NCBI GenBank assembly: GCA_963797765.1
Contig: CAWCQU010000004.1
Coordinates: 496,001-560,000, forward strand
From: JBGPTK01 sp963797765
GTDB taxonomy: Bacteria; Acidobacteriota; Terriglobia; Acidiferrales; UBA7541
Reading direction: 5' to 3'
DNA: 64,000 nucleotides
This document shows positions 8,920 through 18,015 of this stretch, piece after piece (positions within the stretch are counted from its first letter, which is position 1; every line of letters starts with the position of its first letter). Position numbers and translations under genes: made by a program. The notes beneath the pieces were generated by a model. It saw nothing but the letters and a program-made list of their open reading frames with translations. It had not been told where the DNA came from and ran no database searches.

Positions 8920-9933
8920 ATGAAAGCTTTCGCATATGCAAGTCCATCGTCGCTGGCGGATGCGTTTCCGTTGCTGGGTTCGAATTGGGGCGCGACGGAA
9001 GTGATGGCCGGCGGCACCGACCTGATCAGCTTGATGAAGGAAAATGTTGCGCTGCCGGACCGCGTGGTCAACATCAAAAAGATTCGCGAACTCGAAGGGA
9101 TTCGTGAAACCAAGGAAGGACTGCGGATCGGGGCGCTGGTGAAGTTCGAAGAGCTTGAAGCGAACAAAACCATCGCCGCGGAATATCCGGCGCTGCACCA
9201 AGCGATTCGCGAAGTGGCCAGCCCGCAGATTCGCAATATGGGCACGATTGGAGGGAATCTGTGCCAGCGGCCGCGGTGCTGGTATTACCGCGCGGGATTT
9301 GGATTGCTGGCGCGCGATGAGCAGGGGAAAGCTCTGGTGCCCGACGGCGACAATCGTTATCACGCGATTTTCGGAAATTCGGGGCCCGCGTATTTCGTGA
9401 GTCCTTCGACCGTCGCGCCAGTGTGGATTGCACTGGGAGCGAAACTGCGGATTGCGGGGCCGGGCGGGGTGCGGACGATTCCGGTGGAAAAGTTCTTCGT
9501 GATCCCGAAAAGCGAGACCGAGCGTGAACACGCCATTGCGCCGAATGAAATCATCACCGAAATTGTGATTCCATCGTCCTCACGTGGATTGCGCAGCGCC
9601 ACGTACGAGGTGCGGCAGAAGGAACAATTCGATTGGCCGCTCGCCATGGCGACTGTGGCTCTGCGGATGAAGGGCGAGACGGTTGAGAGCGCTCGCATTG
9701 TGATGGGACATGTGGCGCCGATTCCGTGGGTGGCGACCGATGCAGAGCAGTGGCTGGCGGGAAAAACGCTGAACGAGGCGAATTCCGCGAAGGCAGCGGA
9801 CGCGGCAGTTGCGAATGCCACGCCGCTGAGCCGCAATCGCTATAAAGTGCAACTCGCTCGCGTAGCTGTGAAGCGCGCGCTGATCGCGGCATCCGCACAT
9901 CACGCTGCAGCCGCCGCGAAGGGAGGCGAATAA
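8920..9933 (+). CDS. FAD-binding subunit M, xanthine dehydrogenase family
   Basis: 337 residues; ATG 8920 directly follows the previous stop and is preceded by AAAGGAGG. FAD-binding signatures are present: VMAGGTDLISLM near residue 30 and NMGTIGGNLCQRP near residue 107. An insertion with CWYYRAGFGLL follows, as in members related to the hydroxybenzoyl-CoA reductase type, but it holds too few Cys to support an extra 4Fe-4S cluster. The C-terminal CO-dehydrogenase flavoprotein domain is complete. It takes electrons from the 2Fe-2S clusters. It is the third gene of the operon. Confidence 0.88.
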   Translation: MKAFAYASPSSLADAFPLLGSNWGATEVMAGGTDLISLMKENVALPDRVVNIKKIRELEGIRETKEGLRIGALVKFEELEANKTIAAEYPALHQAIREVASPQIRNMGTIGGNLCQRPRCWYYRAGFGLLARDEQGKALVPDGDNRYHAIFGNSGPAYFVSPSTVAPVWIALGAKLRIAGPGGVRTIPVEKFFVIPKSETEREHAIAPNEIITEIVIPSSSRGLRSATYEVRQKEQFDWPLAMATVALRMKGETVESARIVMGHVAPIPWVATDAEQWLAGKTLNEANSAKAADAAVANATPLSRNRYKVQLARVAVKRALIAASAHHAAAAAKGGE

Positions 9934-9935
9934 TC

Positions 9936-10187
9936 ATGCCGTTCGATCCCACCACTAAGCCCGGCACGGCCGGGCGGCCCGGCTTGATCGCGTTGATTCG
10001 CGAAGGCGAAGTGTGCCGCTGTTTGCGCTCAAAGAAGATTTTTTATCAAACGGAAGCGGACGAAGCGGAAGCGGCGAGTGGCGCACCTTTCTGGTGCCAG
10101 TTGACGCAGACTGTGATTGGGCCGGATCGACAGATTGTGGGCCTTGACCATTGCCGGCCTGGACGCAGTTGCTGCGAGACTGCTTAG
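9936..10187 (+). CDS. Small Cys-containing protein at the end of the Mo-hydroxylase operon
   Basis: 83 residues, starting 2 bp after the FAD subunit stop, with AGGGAGG upstream. It has six Cys, in the order VCRCLRS, FWCQ, DHC, and SCC near the end. The spacing could bind a metal or a small Fe-S cluster but matches no pattern that I recognise. Its place at the end of a coupled operon suggests a maturation or electron-transfer role, which is inference. Confidence 0.6.
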   Translation: MPFDPTTKPGTAGRPGLIALIREGEVCRCLRSKKIFYQTEADEAEAASGAPFWCQLTQTVIGPDRQIVGLDHCRPGRSCCETA

Positions 10188-10278
10188 GCAGTGCCTCAAG
10201 ATAACAACCGCTGCAATCGCGATTTGATTCGACTGTCTTAGAGTGGGAAAATGAAGGTTCGATCTTGGGAGGTATGCC

Positions 10279-10953
10279 ATGAATGTAAAAGCAATTTTAA
10301 CCGTGCTGGCTGTGGCGTTTTTGATTCCGGCGGTTTCATTTGCCGCGCCGGGCGCGACGATCTCCGGCAGCTACGTGGAATTCCGCAACGCGGACGTCTA
10401 CACCGGGCCTTGCTTTGCCATGGGCGAAGTTGGATTGACGGGACAGGAAGCGGTGCTGGCCTGGCACATTGCCGAAGGCAATTGGTCTGGAGTCTCGATT
10501 GAAGGACTGAATGTTGTGGCCGTGGTCCGCGCAAGTGCGACGATCGGCGATCCTTATGCGAATCCGCTTCCCGCCCGCGCCGTGATGTTGCTTGACGCTC
10601 GCGCAAATGACGCCCAACGCGCCGCTTTGGTTGAGTTCGCGCAAGCTCAGTCTCCCGCCCTGCTTGGCAATATCATCGCGGTGGAATCGCAGCCGATCAC
10701 GTTCACCGCTGGCGCGCAGCACGGCGCTGTCTCCGTCACCGCCGGCAACTTGCTCCAGCTTTCCACCCGATCACTAAACGAAGGCGATGCGATCTGCCAC
10801 AACGAAGCGGTGTTCTACCAGCCGCTCGCCGCCCACCTAGTCCACTCGATGCCGGTAGTCGAAACCTCGAGCACCTATAACGGCAATCATCTTGGAGTCA
10901 CCTGGAACGATTCCGGCCGGCGCAGCTCCTTCGTCGGCTCCTTCGCCGAATAG
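10279..10953 (+). CDS. Exported DUF1326 domain protein
   Basis: 224 residues with a signal peptide (residues 1-22, ending SFA-A) and a GGGAGG Shine-Dalgarno. The body carries DUF1326 features: SGSYVEFRNADVYTGPCFA near the N-terminus, then LAWHIAEGNWSGVSIEGLNVVAVV. Proteins of this family are often found near copper or metal handling genes; the function is unknown. It is transcribed alone in the + direction. Confidence 0.8.
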   Translation: MNVKAILTVLAVAFLIPAVSFAAPGATISGSYVEFRNADVYTGPCFAMGEVGLTGQEAVLAWHIAEGNWSGVSIEGLNVVAVVRASATIGDPYANPLPARAVMLLDARANDAQRAALVEFAQAQSPALLGNIIAVESQPITFTAGAQHGAVSVTAGNLLQLSTRSLNEGDAICHNEAVFYQPLAAHLVHSMPVVETSSTYNGNHLGVTWNDSGRRSSFVGSFAE

Positions 10954-11189
10954 CGGATTCGAACAAATTGTTCATCGTCGCTCCCCAGGCGGAGAGCTCT
11001 GCGATTTTTGCGCGGGTGCTAAATTCAAAAACCAGTTGAAAGAACTTGCATTGGCCGGTTGTTCCGGGCGTAGATTTGTTGTGGAGGTTACTTTCTGGAA
11101 GCGAGGTCGCCAGCGAGTGACTCCTGCAGAAACCACTCTCAGGATTCAGTTGCACCGGAGCCCGAACCCGTCGTTCAATTGAATCCTCC

Positions 11190-11729
11190 ATGTATGTCTG
11201 CCCAAAATGCGAGCAATCGATCAACCAGGCCAGCGAACTGTGCCCCTATTGTGGCGCCGACCTTACCGCGGTAGAAGAACCGGAAGCGCAAACGGGAAAG
11301 AAACGCAGCTTGGCCAAAGCGCTGATTCTGTGGGGAGTGGCGATCGGTTTCCTGTGGCTAATGGTGTGGATCGCGCTGCCATTGCGCATGCTGAATCCGA
11401 CCATGCAGTCGGAAAGCCACGCGCTGGAAGCTCTGAAAAACCTACGCGCTTCACTTTCGGACTATTCCGGATCGGAAGGCGCTTACCCTCCGTCGCTCGA
11501 TGCGATGGGCAATTCCGCGGCGCACGCCGCCGCTCAATGGGCGCTGAGCGCCGGATACCAAATGCAATACACTCCCGCGCAGCCGGGCGATGACGGGCGC
11601 GTGCATGGCTACACGCTTGTTGCCCGGCCGAGCAATTACGGATTCCGCAGCTTTTTCTGCGACGAAACGGGCATTGTGCGTTACACGCGCGAAGACCGGC
11701 CCGCCACCGCGCAAGATCCCCCCATCTAG
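11190..11729 (+). CDS. Zinc-ribbon membrane protein
   Basis: 179 residues. An N-terminal zinc ribbon (CPKCEQSINQASELCPYCG, two CxxC pairs) is followed by a short basic linker and one membrane helix (about residues 50-70, ILWGVAIGFLWLMVWIAL). The C-terminal part resembles pilin- or type II secretion-like exported domains (ALKNLRASLSDYSGSEGAYPPSL, then FRSFFCDETGIVRYT). Function unknown. The next gene begins 8 bp downstream. Confidence 0.65.
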   Translation: MYVCPKCEQSINQASELCPYCGADLTAVEEPEAQTGKKRSLAKALILWGVAIGFLWLMVWIALPLRMLNPTMQSESHALEALKNLRASLSDYSGSEGAYPPSLDAMGNSAAHAAAQWALSAGYQMQYTPAQPGDDGRVHGYTLVARPSNYGFRSFFCDETGIVRYTREDRPATAQDPPI

Positions 11730-11737
11730 CTATCACC

Positions 11738-13195
11738 GTGTGCCCACTCGAAAATCATCGCTCGCGAATAAGCCTTGCCACCAGGCGCGTGAGCGCAATC
11801 TTGTTCGCGATCTTGTGCTTTTCTCTGCTCGCCGGTGCGCAGCAATCGAGCAAAGATGAACCAGGCGGGCAGACGACTTCACAAACTTCAAGCCAAAATA
11901 CCGAACAGCAAAAAAAAGACGACATGCAGGACATGCCCGGAATGGATCATCACCGCATGGCCGGCGCACCGGCGGGCCAGCACGATCGAATGCACAAGCA
12001 CCAGGAAACTTTTCTTCAGGAAATTGTTCATCACGGTACTTCGGGCACAAGCGCGGAGCCCAATTCCACTCCGCATGACATGCTGATGACCAGCAAGGAT
12101 TCCTGGATGTTGATGTTCCATGGGACTGCGTTTGTGGCGGACGAACAACAAACCAGTCCGCGAGGCGGAGATAAATTTTTCTCCACAAATTGGTTCATGG
12201 GAACAGCGCAGAGGGAAATTGGCCGCAGCACCCTGACGATTCGTGCAATGCTGAGCCTGGAACCCGCGACGGTGACGGACCGGCAGTACCCGCTGCTTTT
12301 CCAAATCGGTGAAACGGCATTTGGCAAGCCAATTGTGGATGGCCAGCACCCTCATGATTTATTTATGGAACTGGGCGCCTTATACGATGTGGAGCTGGGA
12401 GAAAAAACGCTGCTTTCGTTTTATTTCGCTCCCATTGGCGATCCGGCGATTGGACCGACCGCCTACGGGCATCGCGCTTCGGCGTCCGAAAATCCGGTGG
12501 CGGCGCTTGGCCATCATCAGGAAGATTCCACACACATTGCGGCGGATGTCGCCACACTGGGCTTTACGTACGGGATTGCCAGGATCGAAGGATCAGGATT
12601 TCACGGCCGCGAGCCCGATGAAAACCGCTGGAACATCGACCAGGGCGCGATCGATTCCTGGTCCACTCGCCTGACGATTCAGCCGGGAAAGAATTGGAGC
12701 GGGCAATATTCATATGCGCGCATTAAAAGTCCGGAGCAACTCTTTCCTGATGAGACGCAAGAACGCATGACTGCCTCGATCATGTATAACCGTCCTCTTC
12801 GCGATGGAAATTGGGCCAGCACGATTTTGTGGGGACGCACGCGCTCGCTCGAGGACAATTCGGTTTCGAACGCCTATCTTCTGGAATCCACGGTTCGTTT
12901 CCGGAAGCGGAATTATGCCTGGACACGAATCGAGAATCTGGATCGCTGGAACGAATTGCTTGTGGGTGAAAATCCACTGCCCCCGAATTTTCGCGAAACC
13001 ACCATCGGCCGCGTGCAGGCCTACACATTTGGATATGACCATGATTTTAATTTCATTCCTCACGTGGCTTCGGCGCTTGGCGCCCAGGTGACAGCCTACG
13101 GGGTAGCGGATGTACTGAAGCCGATCTACGGCTCAGATCCAATGGGAGTGGTCATCTTCGTTCGTTTCCGTCCCTACTCCGGAAGCAACAGGTAA
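11738..13195 (+). CDS. Exported, probably outer-membrane beta-rich protein with a Met/His-rich N-terminus
   Basis: 485 residues from a GTG start; an internal start is possible. A signal peptide (about residues 17-34, ending LLAGAQQ) precedes a Met/His-rich stretch (MQDMPGMDHHRMAG, HDRMHKHQET) of the type that binds copper. The rest consists of alternating aromatic beta-strands (LTIRAMLSLEPATV, LLSFYFAPIGDPA, SGQYSYARIKSP) and ends in an aromatic strand, as in an outer-membrane barrel. Proteins of this look are annotated as hypothetical and often sit near copper oxidases. A copper link is inferred from the His/Met cluster. Confidence 0.6.
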   Translation: MCPLENHRSRISLATRRVSAILFAILCFSLLAGAQQSSKDEPGGQTTSQTSSQNTEQQKKDDMQDMPGMDHHRMAGAPAGQHDRMHKHQETFLQEIVHHGTSGTSAEPNSTPHDMLMTSKDSWMLMFHGTAFVADEQQTSPRGGDKFFSTNWFMGTAQREIGRSTLTIRAMLSLEPATVTDRQYPLLFQIGETAFGKPIVDGQHPHDLFMELGALYDVELGEKTLLSFYFAPIGDPAIGPTAYGHRASASENPVAALGHHQEDSTHIAADVATLGFTYGIARIEGSGFHGREPDENRWNIDQGAIDSWSTRLTIQPGKNWSGQYSYARIKSPEQLFPDETQERMTASIMYNRPLRDGNWASTILWGRTRSLEDNSVSNAYLLESTVRFRKRNYAWTRIENLDRWNELLVGENPLPPNFRETTIGRVQAYTFGYDHDFNFIPHVASALGAQVTAYGVADVLKPIYGSDPMGVVIFVRFRPYSGSNR

Positions 13196-13219
13196 AATTC
13201 TGGAAGGCAACGCAACTTT

Positions 13220-13921
13220 CTAATGTGGAAGCAGGTGCGGCTGCGGATTCGGGCAGAGCGCAGCGAACTTTACAGGCTTCTTTTCCCAGCGGCCGCCGCG
13301 TATCATGAGATAAGCATCGAGGACGCGCCGTTGGAAGCGCGGCTGACACTCAACTGGGTGTTTTGGATCAGGTTTCTTCATGTAGTCTTTAATATCTTGG
13401 CCAGGCCAATCCTTCCAAACTCTTTCGAATGCATCAAGGTAATCAGCGTAAGCGTTGAAGGAGGAATCCTTCTGACAGGAAATTTCCTTGAGAACTTTGT
13501 TGAGACCTTTCATAGAATAGCTGTCCCGCGCTACGAAGCGCTCTGGCCTCACGAATGCTGCCACCTTTGAAAACACCGAGATCATGCGCCGTGGATGGCG
13601 CTTAGCATCGCGGGTTCCAAAGTCTCGGCGAAGCTTGCTTTCGATCTTGTCCAGCTTGCGCCCATCATCAGCGCGAATTGCCGCCTTAAACTCGGGTGAC
13701 TTCTGCAATACGCGCCGGAACGCGTCGTGTTTATCCTTTCGTATGGTCCGGTAAACCTTATATTCCGAGAGGAAATCCGCAAATGTATCGGGGCGAGCGA
13801 GCAACGGGTTGGTGCTTATTGGGCCGCTGTGCTCGAAAACACCGCGCCAGTTCTTCCAGTTCTTCCGAGCTTCGCTAATTGATTTAGCCCTCTGTTTCTT
13901 GCTCAAACGGCAAGCTCTCAT
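13220..13921 (-). CDS. Unrecognised protein
   Basis: 233 residues; the start has a good GGAGG 8 bp upstream. Lys/Arg-rich and mostly helical (FRRVLQKSPEFKAAIRADDG, RKLDKIESKLRRDFG), with aromatic residues in the second half. No signal peptide, membrane segment or known motif is seen. It lies in a patch with broken genes between the core and the tRNA-Ser island, which suggests acquired DNA. Confidence 0.55.
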   Translation of the reverse strand: MRACRLSKKQRAKSISEARKNWKNWRGVFEHSGPISTNPLLARPDTFADFLSEYKVYRTIRKDKHDAFRRVLQKSPEFKAAIRADDGRKLDKIESKLRRDFGTRDAKRHPRRMISVFSKVAAFVRPERFVARDSYSMKGLNKVLKEISCQKDSSFNAYADYLDAFERVWKDWPGQDIKDYMKKPDPKHPVECQPRFQRRVLDAYLMIRGGRWEKKPVKFAALCPNPQPHLLPH

Positions 13922-14167
13922 TAGCTTCGCCTCCGCACCCTGTTCTTGGGCCGGAGCATATCACGCGCACTTAACTAGTGGGTATAGCCGCCAGCCGCGC
14001 CGATTCATTTTGCGGAGGCCTAAGCGCCGGGTACAGGGGAATTTCTCCAGGTGTTGCTGTGGAGGTATCGGCGGTGCAGGAGCGTCGCTGCATCAGGTTG
14101 CACCCGCCAATCTGTCACGGTCTTCATCAAACGCAGCCAAGTCGCAGTGTGATGGTAAAATTGCGAT

Positions 14168-14753
14168 ATGCGCGAAGAGTGCTACATGTGCGATGCGGTC
14201 GCCACCAGCGTAAGCAGTGCCGCCAAGGTGCTTCTTCCCGCAAGGCTACCGCAACAATTTGATCACGGTACCGTCGTGCGCCAAGCACAACGAAGAAAAC
14301 TCCAAAGATGTTGAATATGTCAGGAATATCATTTCCACGCAGCACGGCACCAACGGCGCAGCGTCGAAACTTTTTGACACGACCAAACGCTCGTTTGACC
14401 ACAGCCCCAAGCTCGTGAGCCGAACATTTCGTGATCTGACGCCTGTTTTGGTTGACGGCGCAGAAACAGGGGCATTTCGCATAGATCTCACGCGCCACAG
14501 TCGCGTAATGCGGGCAATCGCCTACGCGCTCTACTTCCGCGACAACGGGAAAAAACATCGTGGCGATTGGCGGATATTCACGCCCAGCTTTTGCTATGCC
14601 GAAAGCATTCGTGGAGCGCCCGGACCCGTGGCAGAGACTTCGCAGTCTTGGTGCCGAATCAGGTCGGTACACACCGATGCCGGTGCGAGAAACCCGAGGT
14701 ATTCAGGTACGGGCGAATTGAATTGGAACAGGGTCGATAATCTATCGATTTGA
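14168..14753 (+). pseudogene. HNH-endonuclease-like gene, frame-broken
   Basis: ATG 14168 opens a frame reading MREECYMCDAVATS. This looks like the first CxxC of an HNH-type zinc/nuclease fold, normally followed by an E-H-V-P-P-R-C sequence. VPPRCFFPQGY does follow, but in another frame after 14217, and continues with LITVPSCAKHNEENSKD, the characteristic Cys/His/Asn block. A stop (14211-14213) lies before it in that frame. At least one indel near 14205-14217 is needed to rebuild the gene. After about residue 120 the product becomes less structured. Probably a decayed nuclease gene; an assembly error is possible. Confidence 0.55.
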
Positions 14754-14893
14754 ATTCTACGAACGAGTTGTGGTCACGGCGTTGACACTTTTTTCAACTT
14801 TCGTGCCTCTTGCCTCGATTTGGCTGCCAGGGAACTAGGGCTTCCGCGCCCGGATTCCATCACGCGCCGATCTGGCCCGCCGACGAGCCCCAG
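14754..14893. other. Short gap without recognisable genes
   Basis: Nothing supported is seen between the HNH-like remnant and the end of the repeat-containing remnant on the minus strand. Confidence 0.4.
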
Positions 14894-15295
14894 TTAAAGC
14901 CGATCAGCGTTAGAGGTGTTGTCCTCAATATTCGCTAGGGTCTTCAAAATGTCCACAGCGGATGTTTGAATCTCTCCTGTGATGTCCTTGGAGATTTCTT
15001 GAAGCCTCCCCATTAAGTCGTGGGCGAAGCTGGAATCTTTGTACCACTGAAGCTCTTCCACAATGTCCTTCGGAATTTCTTGAAGCCATTCCCTTAACTG
15101 GTGGGCAAAGCTGGAGTCTTTGTACCACTTGAAGCTCTTCTGTGATCTTCTCGCGGATTTCTTGATGCTCTTTCTTCAGGTCTTGGAGCTCTTTCTTTAG
15201 GTCTTGAACGGATGACCAACGCGTAACTGGTTGCCGATACCGTGCAGTTGGAAGATCACTAACAAGCCAAAGAAAGTAACGATATAAGGAAGCAT
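14894..15295 (-). pseudogene. Membrane-anchored coiled-coil protein with a duplicated 28-29-residue repeat, frame-broken
   Basis: On the minus strand, ATG at 15295 follows a perfect AAGGAGG and encodes a membrane helix (MLPYIVTFFGLLVIFQLHG). After one base change of frame near 15224 comes a Lys/Glu coiled coil (DLKKELQDLKKEHQEIREK). After a second shift near 15133 a long clean frame runs to the stop at 14894, with two copies of a repeat beginning WYKDSSFAH and containing LQEI-x-KDI. The second shift is an extra A relative to the same spot in the next repeat copy (CTTCAAGTGG against CTTCAGTGG). The frames before and after the coiled coil are the same. The gene is real but damaged, or mis-assembled. 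Function unknown. Confidence 0.6.
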
Positions 15296-15321
15296 TTCCA
15301 CCTCCTTGTCAGGGGCGGCCA

Positions 15322-15541
15322 CTATTGAATCATTTCATCTTTTGGCACGAGAAGGGTAAAAAGCCCGTCGCTAATTCCGAAAAGCCCGCCACCGTCTGGT
15401 AGATCGTAAGCTGTTCGGGTCGCATCGGCAGCCTTGCAGCTCAAACCTGGAGCCACTCGGGCCGCCAACTTGCGAAAAGGCGATTGGGGTGTGGCAGTCC
15501 GGGCATTTCGCTTCGGCCATTTTGCTAAGATCTGGAATCAT
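15322..15541 (-). pseudogene. Small zinc-ribbon protein, frame-broken
   Basis: ATG at 15541 follows GGAGAG. It encodes a short protein with CPDCHTPIAF and, about 27 residues later, GCRCDP, a four-Cys arrangement able to bind zinc. After the second Cys pair the frame must change by one base (near 15414) to continue as TAYDLPDGGGLFGISDG to the stop at 15322. Without the change it stops soon after in a nonsense tail. It lies 26 bp upstream of the coiled-coil remnant on the same strand, probably the same operon. Confidence 0.45.
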
Positions 15542-15906
15542 CGAAACTCTCCATAAAACCGCTCAAATCTTAATGCGCCAAGACGAAACTCGCAAGTGCT
15601 GGAAAAGGGCGGTAGTGGATTAGTTTGAATATGACGAGCTGTTCATACAGCGAACGCCAATCACTTCATCCGGCGCGCGAAAGACGCTTGGGAGTCCAGC
15701 AAGCCGGTTTATTTGGCGCAAACTGCCGCGCCCAAACCTGATTCATTTTCCACAACAATTGCCGCACGGCAGGTGGCTCGATTCCTACCTCTGCGAAACA
15801 CCTACAGAATCAAGTTCCGCGCGATAGTACATATACACGGCGCGCAAGATCACGGCGGCCTCACCCCGCTGGATAAGGCAAATTCCAGTCCCCAAAGCTC
15901 CCAGAG

Positions 15907-15936
15907 ACGACAGGCCCGCAAAGTTGATGCTATACT
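15907..15936 (+). promoter_or_regulatory. Probable promoter of tRNA-Ser
   Basis: The -10 box TATACT (15931-15936) lies about 40 bp before the mature tRNA, with a partial -35 (ACGACA, 15907-15912) at an 18-bp spacing. The rest of 15542-15975 shows no supported gene. Confidence 0.45.
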
Positions 15937-15975
15937 TTCCGTCTGGCGTGCCCATTTCCGTTCGCCCGTGACCGC

Positions 15976-16069
<94 letters not shown>

Positions 16070-16072
16070 GAT

Positions 16073-16101
16073 TAAAAGCCCAATAAAACGCTAAAACCTA
16101 C
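16073..16101. repeat. Left terminal inverted repeat / candidate integrase arm sites
   Basis: This AT-rich block just inside attL contains CAATAAAACGCTAAAACC. Its reverse complement recurs just inside attR at 41293-41323 with only a few differences. Next to it, CTGTTGCC occurs twice (16105-16112 and 16117-16124), also suited to binding integrase or excisionase. Confidence 0.6.
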
Positions 16102-16188
16102 GAACTGTTGCCAGCACTGTTGCCACTTCCCTCAATTACCTCGGCTGAAATCCAAACACGCTGAGTATTATGCAGTGAGGATGAAGAC

Positions 16189-17343
16189 ATGGCACAGCCC
16201 AAGGCAAGACTCTACCAGCGGCTCCGCACCAAAGGCTTCCCGTGGGTTGTCTGCGAGATGGCAAAGAACGGGAGTCCGAAACCCCACCCCGACGCATTCC
16301 AGTTCGGCATCCGCTACACGATTGACGGGCTACGAATGCTGCAAACTGCCGCCACGCTCGATGAAGCCGTGACGATGTTGAAGGCGGCCAACGTGCGGCT
16401 CTATGCGAACCAGAACGGTATCGATATGCCCGGCCGCCCGGCGAGCGAGACCCCCGCCTCTCGGACCAAGATTGCGGAGGCCGTGGTGATTTACTTTGCG
16501 AATCTCGTAGCACAAGGGAAAGACCCCAAGACCATCCGCACCTACCGTGTTGCCGTGGATGGCTTCGTGGCGTCGTGCTCCAAGACCTACATTGACGAAA
16601 TCGAGAAGCAAGACCTGTTTGACTACATGACATGGTTGCGGCGGCAGCCAGCAACGAAGCGGAAGCACCCGAATCCCGAGCGGACCTACAATAACAAACT
16701 CTCACACACCGTGATTTTCTTGAAGGCGTTTGGAAAGGAACGGCTGCTCAAGAAGTCGGAGTACCCCGCCTACGAGGAGAAGACCGTCTCTGCTCACACG
16801 GATGCCGAACTCTCGACGCTGTACTCGCACGCCGACGAGAACGAACGGTTCCTGCTCGACTTCTTCCTTGGCTCCGCCGTCCGTGACGGCGAAGCCGCCC
16901 ACGCCGAGTTTTCCGACCTGAAAGGAAACGTTCTCGAAATCAAACGCAAGCCGCATCTCAACTGGAAACCCAAGCAGCACCACTGCCGTAAGATTACCCT
17001 GCCGCAATCGTTGGTAGACTCGGCCCGTAAACGTGAAAAGAAGTCCGATTCGCCACTCATCTTCCTGAACGGAGGCGGACTTCCGAACCATCACCTGCTT
17101 CGTGAACTTCAAAACTTGGCGAAGAAATCGGGAGCCGAGTTCCACGTCGAGTTGCACAAGTTGCGGAAGACCGCAGCGACACGATGGGCACTCGCGGGGA
17201 TGCCCGTGCACGTCATCCAGCGGTTGCTCGGTCACAAGAGCCTTGAGACCACGCAGCGTTACCTCGCCGACGTGGACCTGTCCGGTGACGTTATGCAGAA
17301 GGCGGTCGAGGCGGCACAGTTCAAGCAGCCTGTCAAAAGCTGA
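16189..17343 (+). CDS. Tyrosine-type site-specific integrase of the island
   Basis: 384 residues. The N-terminal half holds a SAM-like core-binding domain (about residues 95-190). The catalytic domain shows Arg in GSAVRDGEA, His-x-x-Arg in LHKLRKTAATRWALAGM, and the second His and the Tyr nucleophile in LLGHKSLETTQRYLADV. All five key positions are present, so the enzyme should be active. It recombines attP with the tRNA-Ser 3' end. The start ATG 16189 is preceded by GTGAGG. Orientation away from the tRNA is usual for tRNA-targeting islands. Confidence 0.93.
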   Translation: MAQPKARLYQRLRTKGFPWVVCEMAKNGSPKPHPDAFQFGIRYTIDGLRMLQTAATLDEAVTMLKAANVRLYANQNGIDMPGRPASETPASRTKIAEAVVIYFANLVAQGKDPKTIRTYRVAVDGFVASCSKTYIDEIEKQDLFDYMTWLRRQPATKRKHPNPERTYNNKLSHTVIFLKAFGKERLLKKSEYPAYEEKTVSAHTDAELSTLYSHADENERFLLDFFLGSAVRDGEAAHAEFSDLKGNVLEIKRKPHLNWKPKQHHCRKITLPQSLVDSARKREKKSDSPLIFLNGGGLPNHHLLRELQNLAKKSGAEFHVELHKLRKTAATRWALAGMPVHVIQRLLGHKSLETTQRYLADVDLSGDVMQKAVEAAQFKQPVKS

Positions 17344-17515
17344 TTGCCTCGGGTAGTTTCAGAAAAACGCAGTACTATAGAGAGCGGCTCAGAAGGCACG
17401 ATGGTTTGTCGCCAGAACCCGCACGCTGAATACCAGCGGTTAAGCCCCGAAGAAGAACGGCGGAACGCTACGCCCTGTAACTTCGAGCAGTTCACGAAGT
17501 CATAGGTGTTTCGCC

Positions 17516-17692
17516 ATGTCCAAACCACTGCTCAGCACGCTCGAAGTATGTCAGTACCTCTCTGTCTCTCGCACGACTCTTTACAAGCTAATCAAGCAGG
17601 GACAACTGCGTTCGCACTTCATCGCCAAGGCGTGGAAATTCCGCCAAGACGACCTTGACGCCTACCTCGACCGCATGGCTGTGGGACGATGA
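17516..17692 (+). CDS. Excisionase-type helix-turn-helix protein
   Basis: A 58-residue protein, MSKPLLSTLEVCQYLSVSRT onward, with TLYKLIKQGQLRSHFIAKAW and a KFRQDDLDAYLDR ending. This is the winged HTH of AlpA/Xis-like proteins (MerR-like, 'helix-turn-helix 17' group), complete in length. It lies 172 bp after the integrase stop. Its likely role is excision directionality or regulation of the integrase. Confidence 0.8.
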   Translation: MSKPLLSTLEVCQYLSVSRTTLYKLIKQGQLRSHFIAKAWKFRQDDLDAYLDRMAVGR

Positions 17693-17792
17693 TACCTCGT
17701 ACCGAAAACTCGTCGGCATTAGGCGATGATTGGCGGGTGGACGGACACTTCAAGGCCGAGACCCGCACACTTCGTTTTCCGAGCGGACGCTA

Positions 17793-17968
17793 TACACCAT
17801 GCGTCACACGTTCGCCGTGAACTGACTGCGGAACGGCGCTCTGTGTTCCACCTACAGAAAGTGCTTTGGCATTCAACGCTTGAGACGACCCGGCGCTACG
17901 CCAATCTCATGACGGAGGATTTGCGGCGGATGCACGAGAGGGTGTCACTTTTGCGGCGTCGATCCTGA
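17793..17968 (+). pseudogene. C-terminal remnant of a second tyrosine recombinase
   Basis: One frame reads YTMRHTFAVN, then a TGA stop in place of the expected Trp, then LRNGA. Another frame continues SVFHLQKVLWHSTLETTRRY and ends with NLMTEDLRRMHERV. Together they are the HxxR...H/W...Y end of a phage integrase with a nonsense mutation and a frameshift. The rest of the gene is absent. It is evidence for an earlier integration event in this site. Confidence 0.75.
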
Positions 17969-17979
17969 AAGTTCCGGTA

Positions 17980-18009
17980 TTGGACAAATTCGATCCCGGG
18001 TGGTATACT
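17980..18009 (+). promoter_or_regulatory. Sigma-70 promoter of the AlkB/Dam module
   Basis: -35 TTGGAC (17980-17985), an 18-bp spacer and -10 TATACT (18004-18009). Transcription would start near 18016, leaving a leader of about 150 nt before the first gene. Confidence 0.65.
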
Positions 18010-18015
18010 ATTTGT

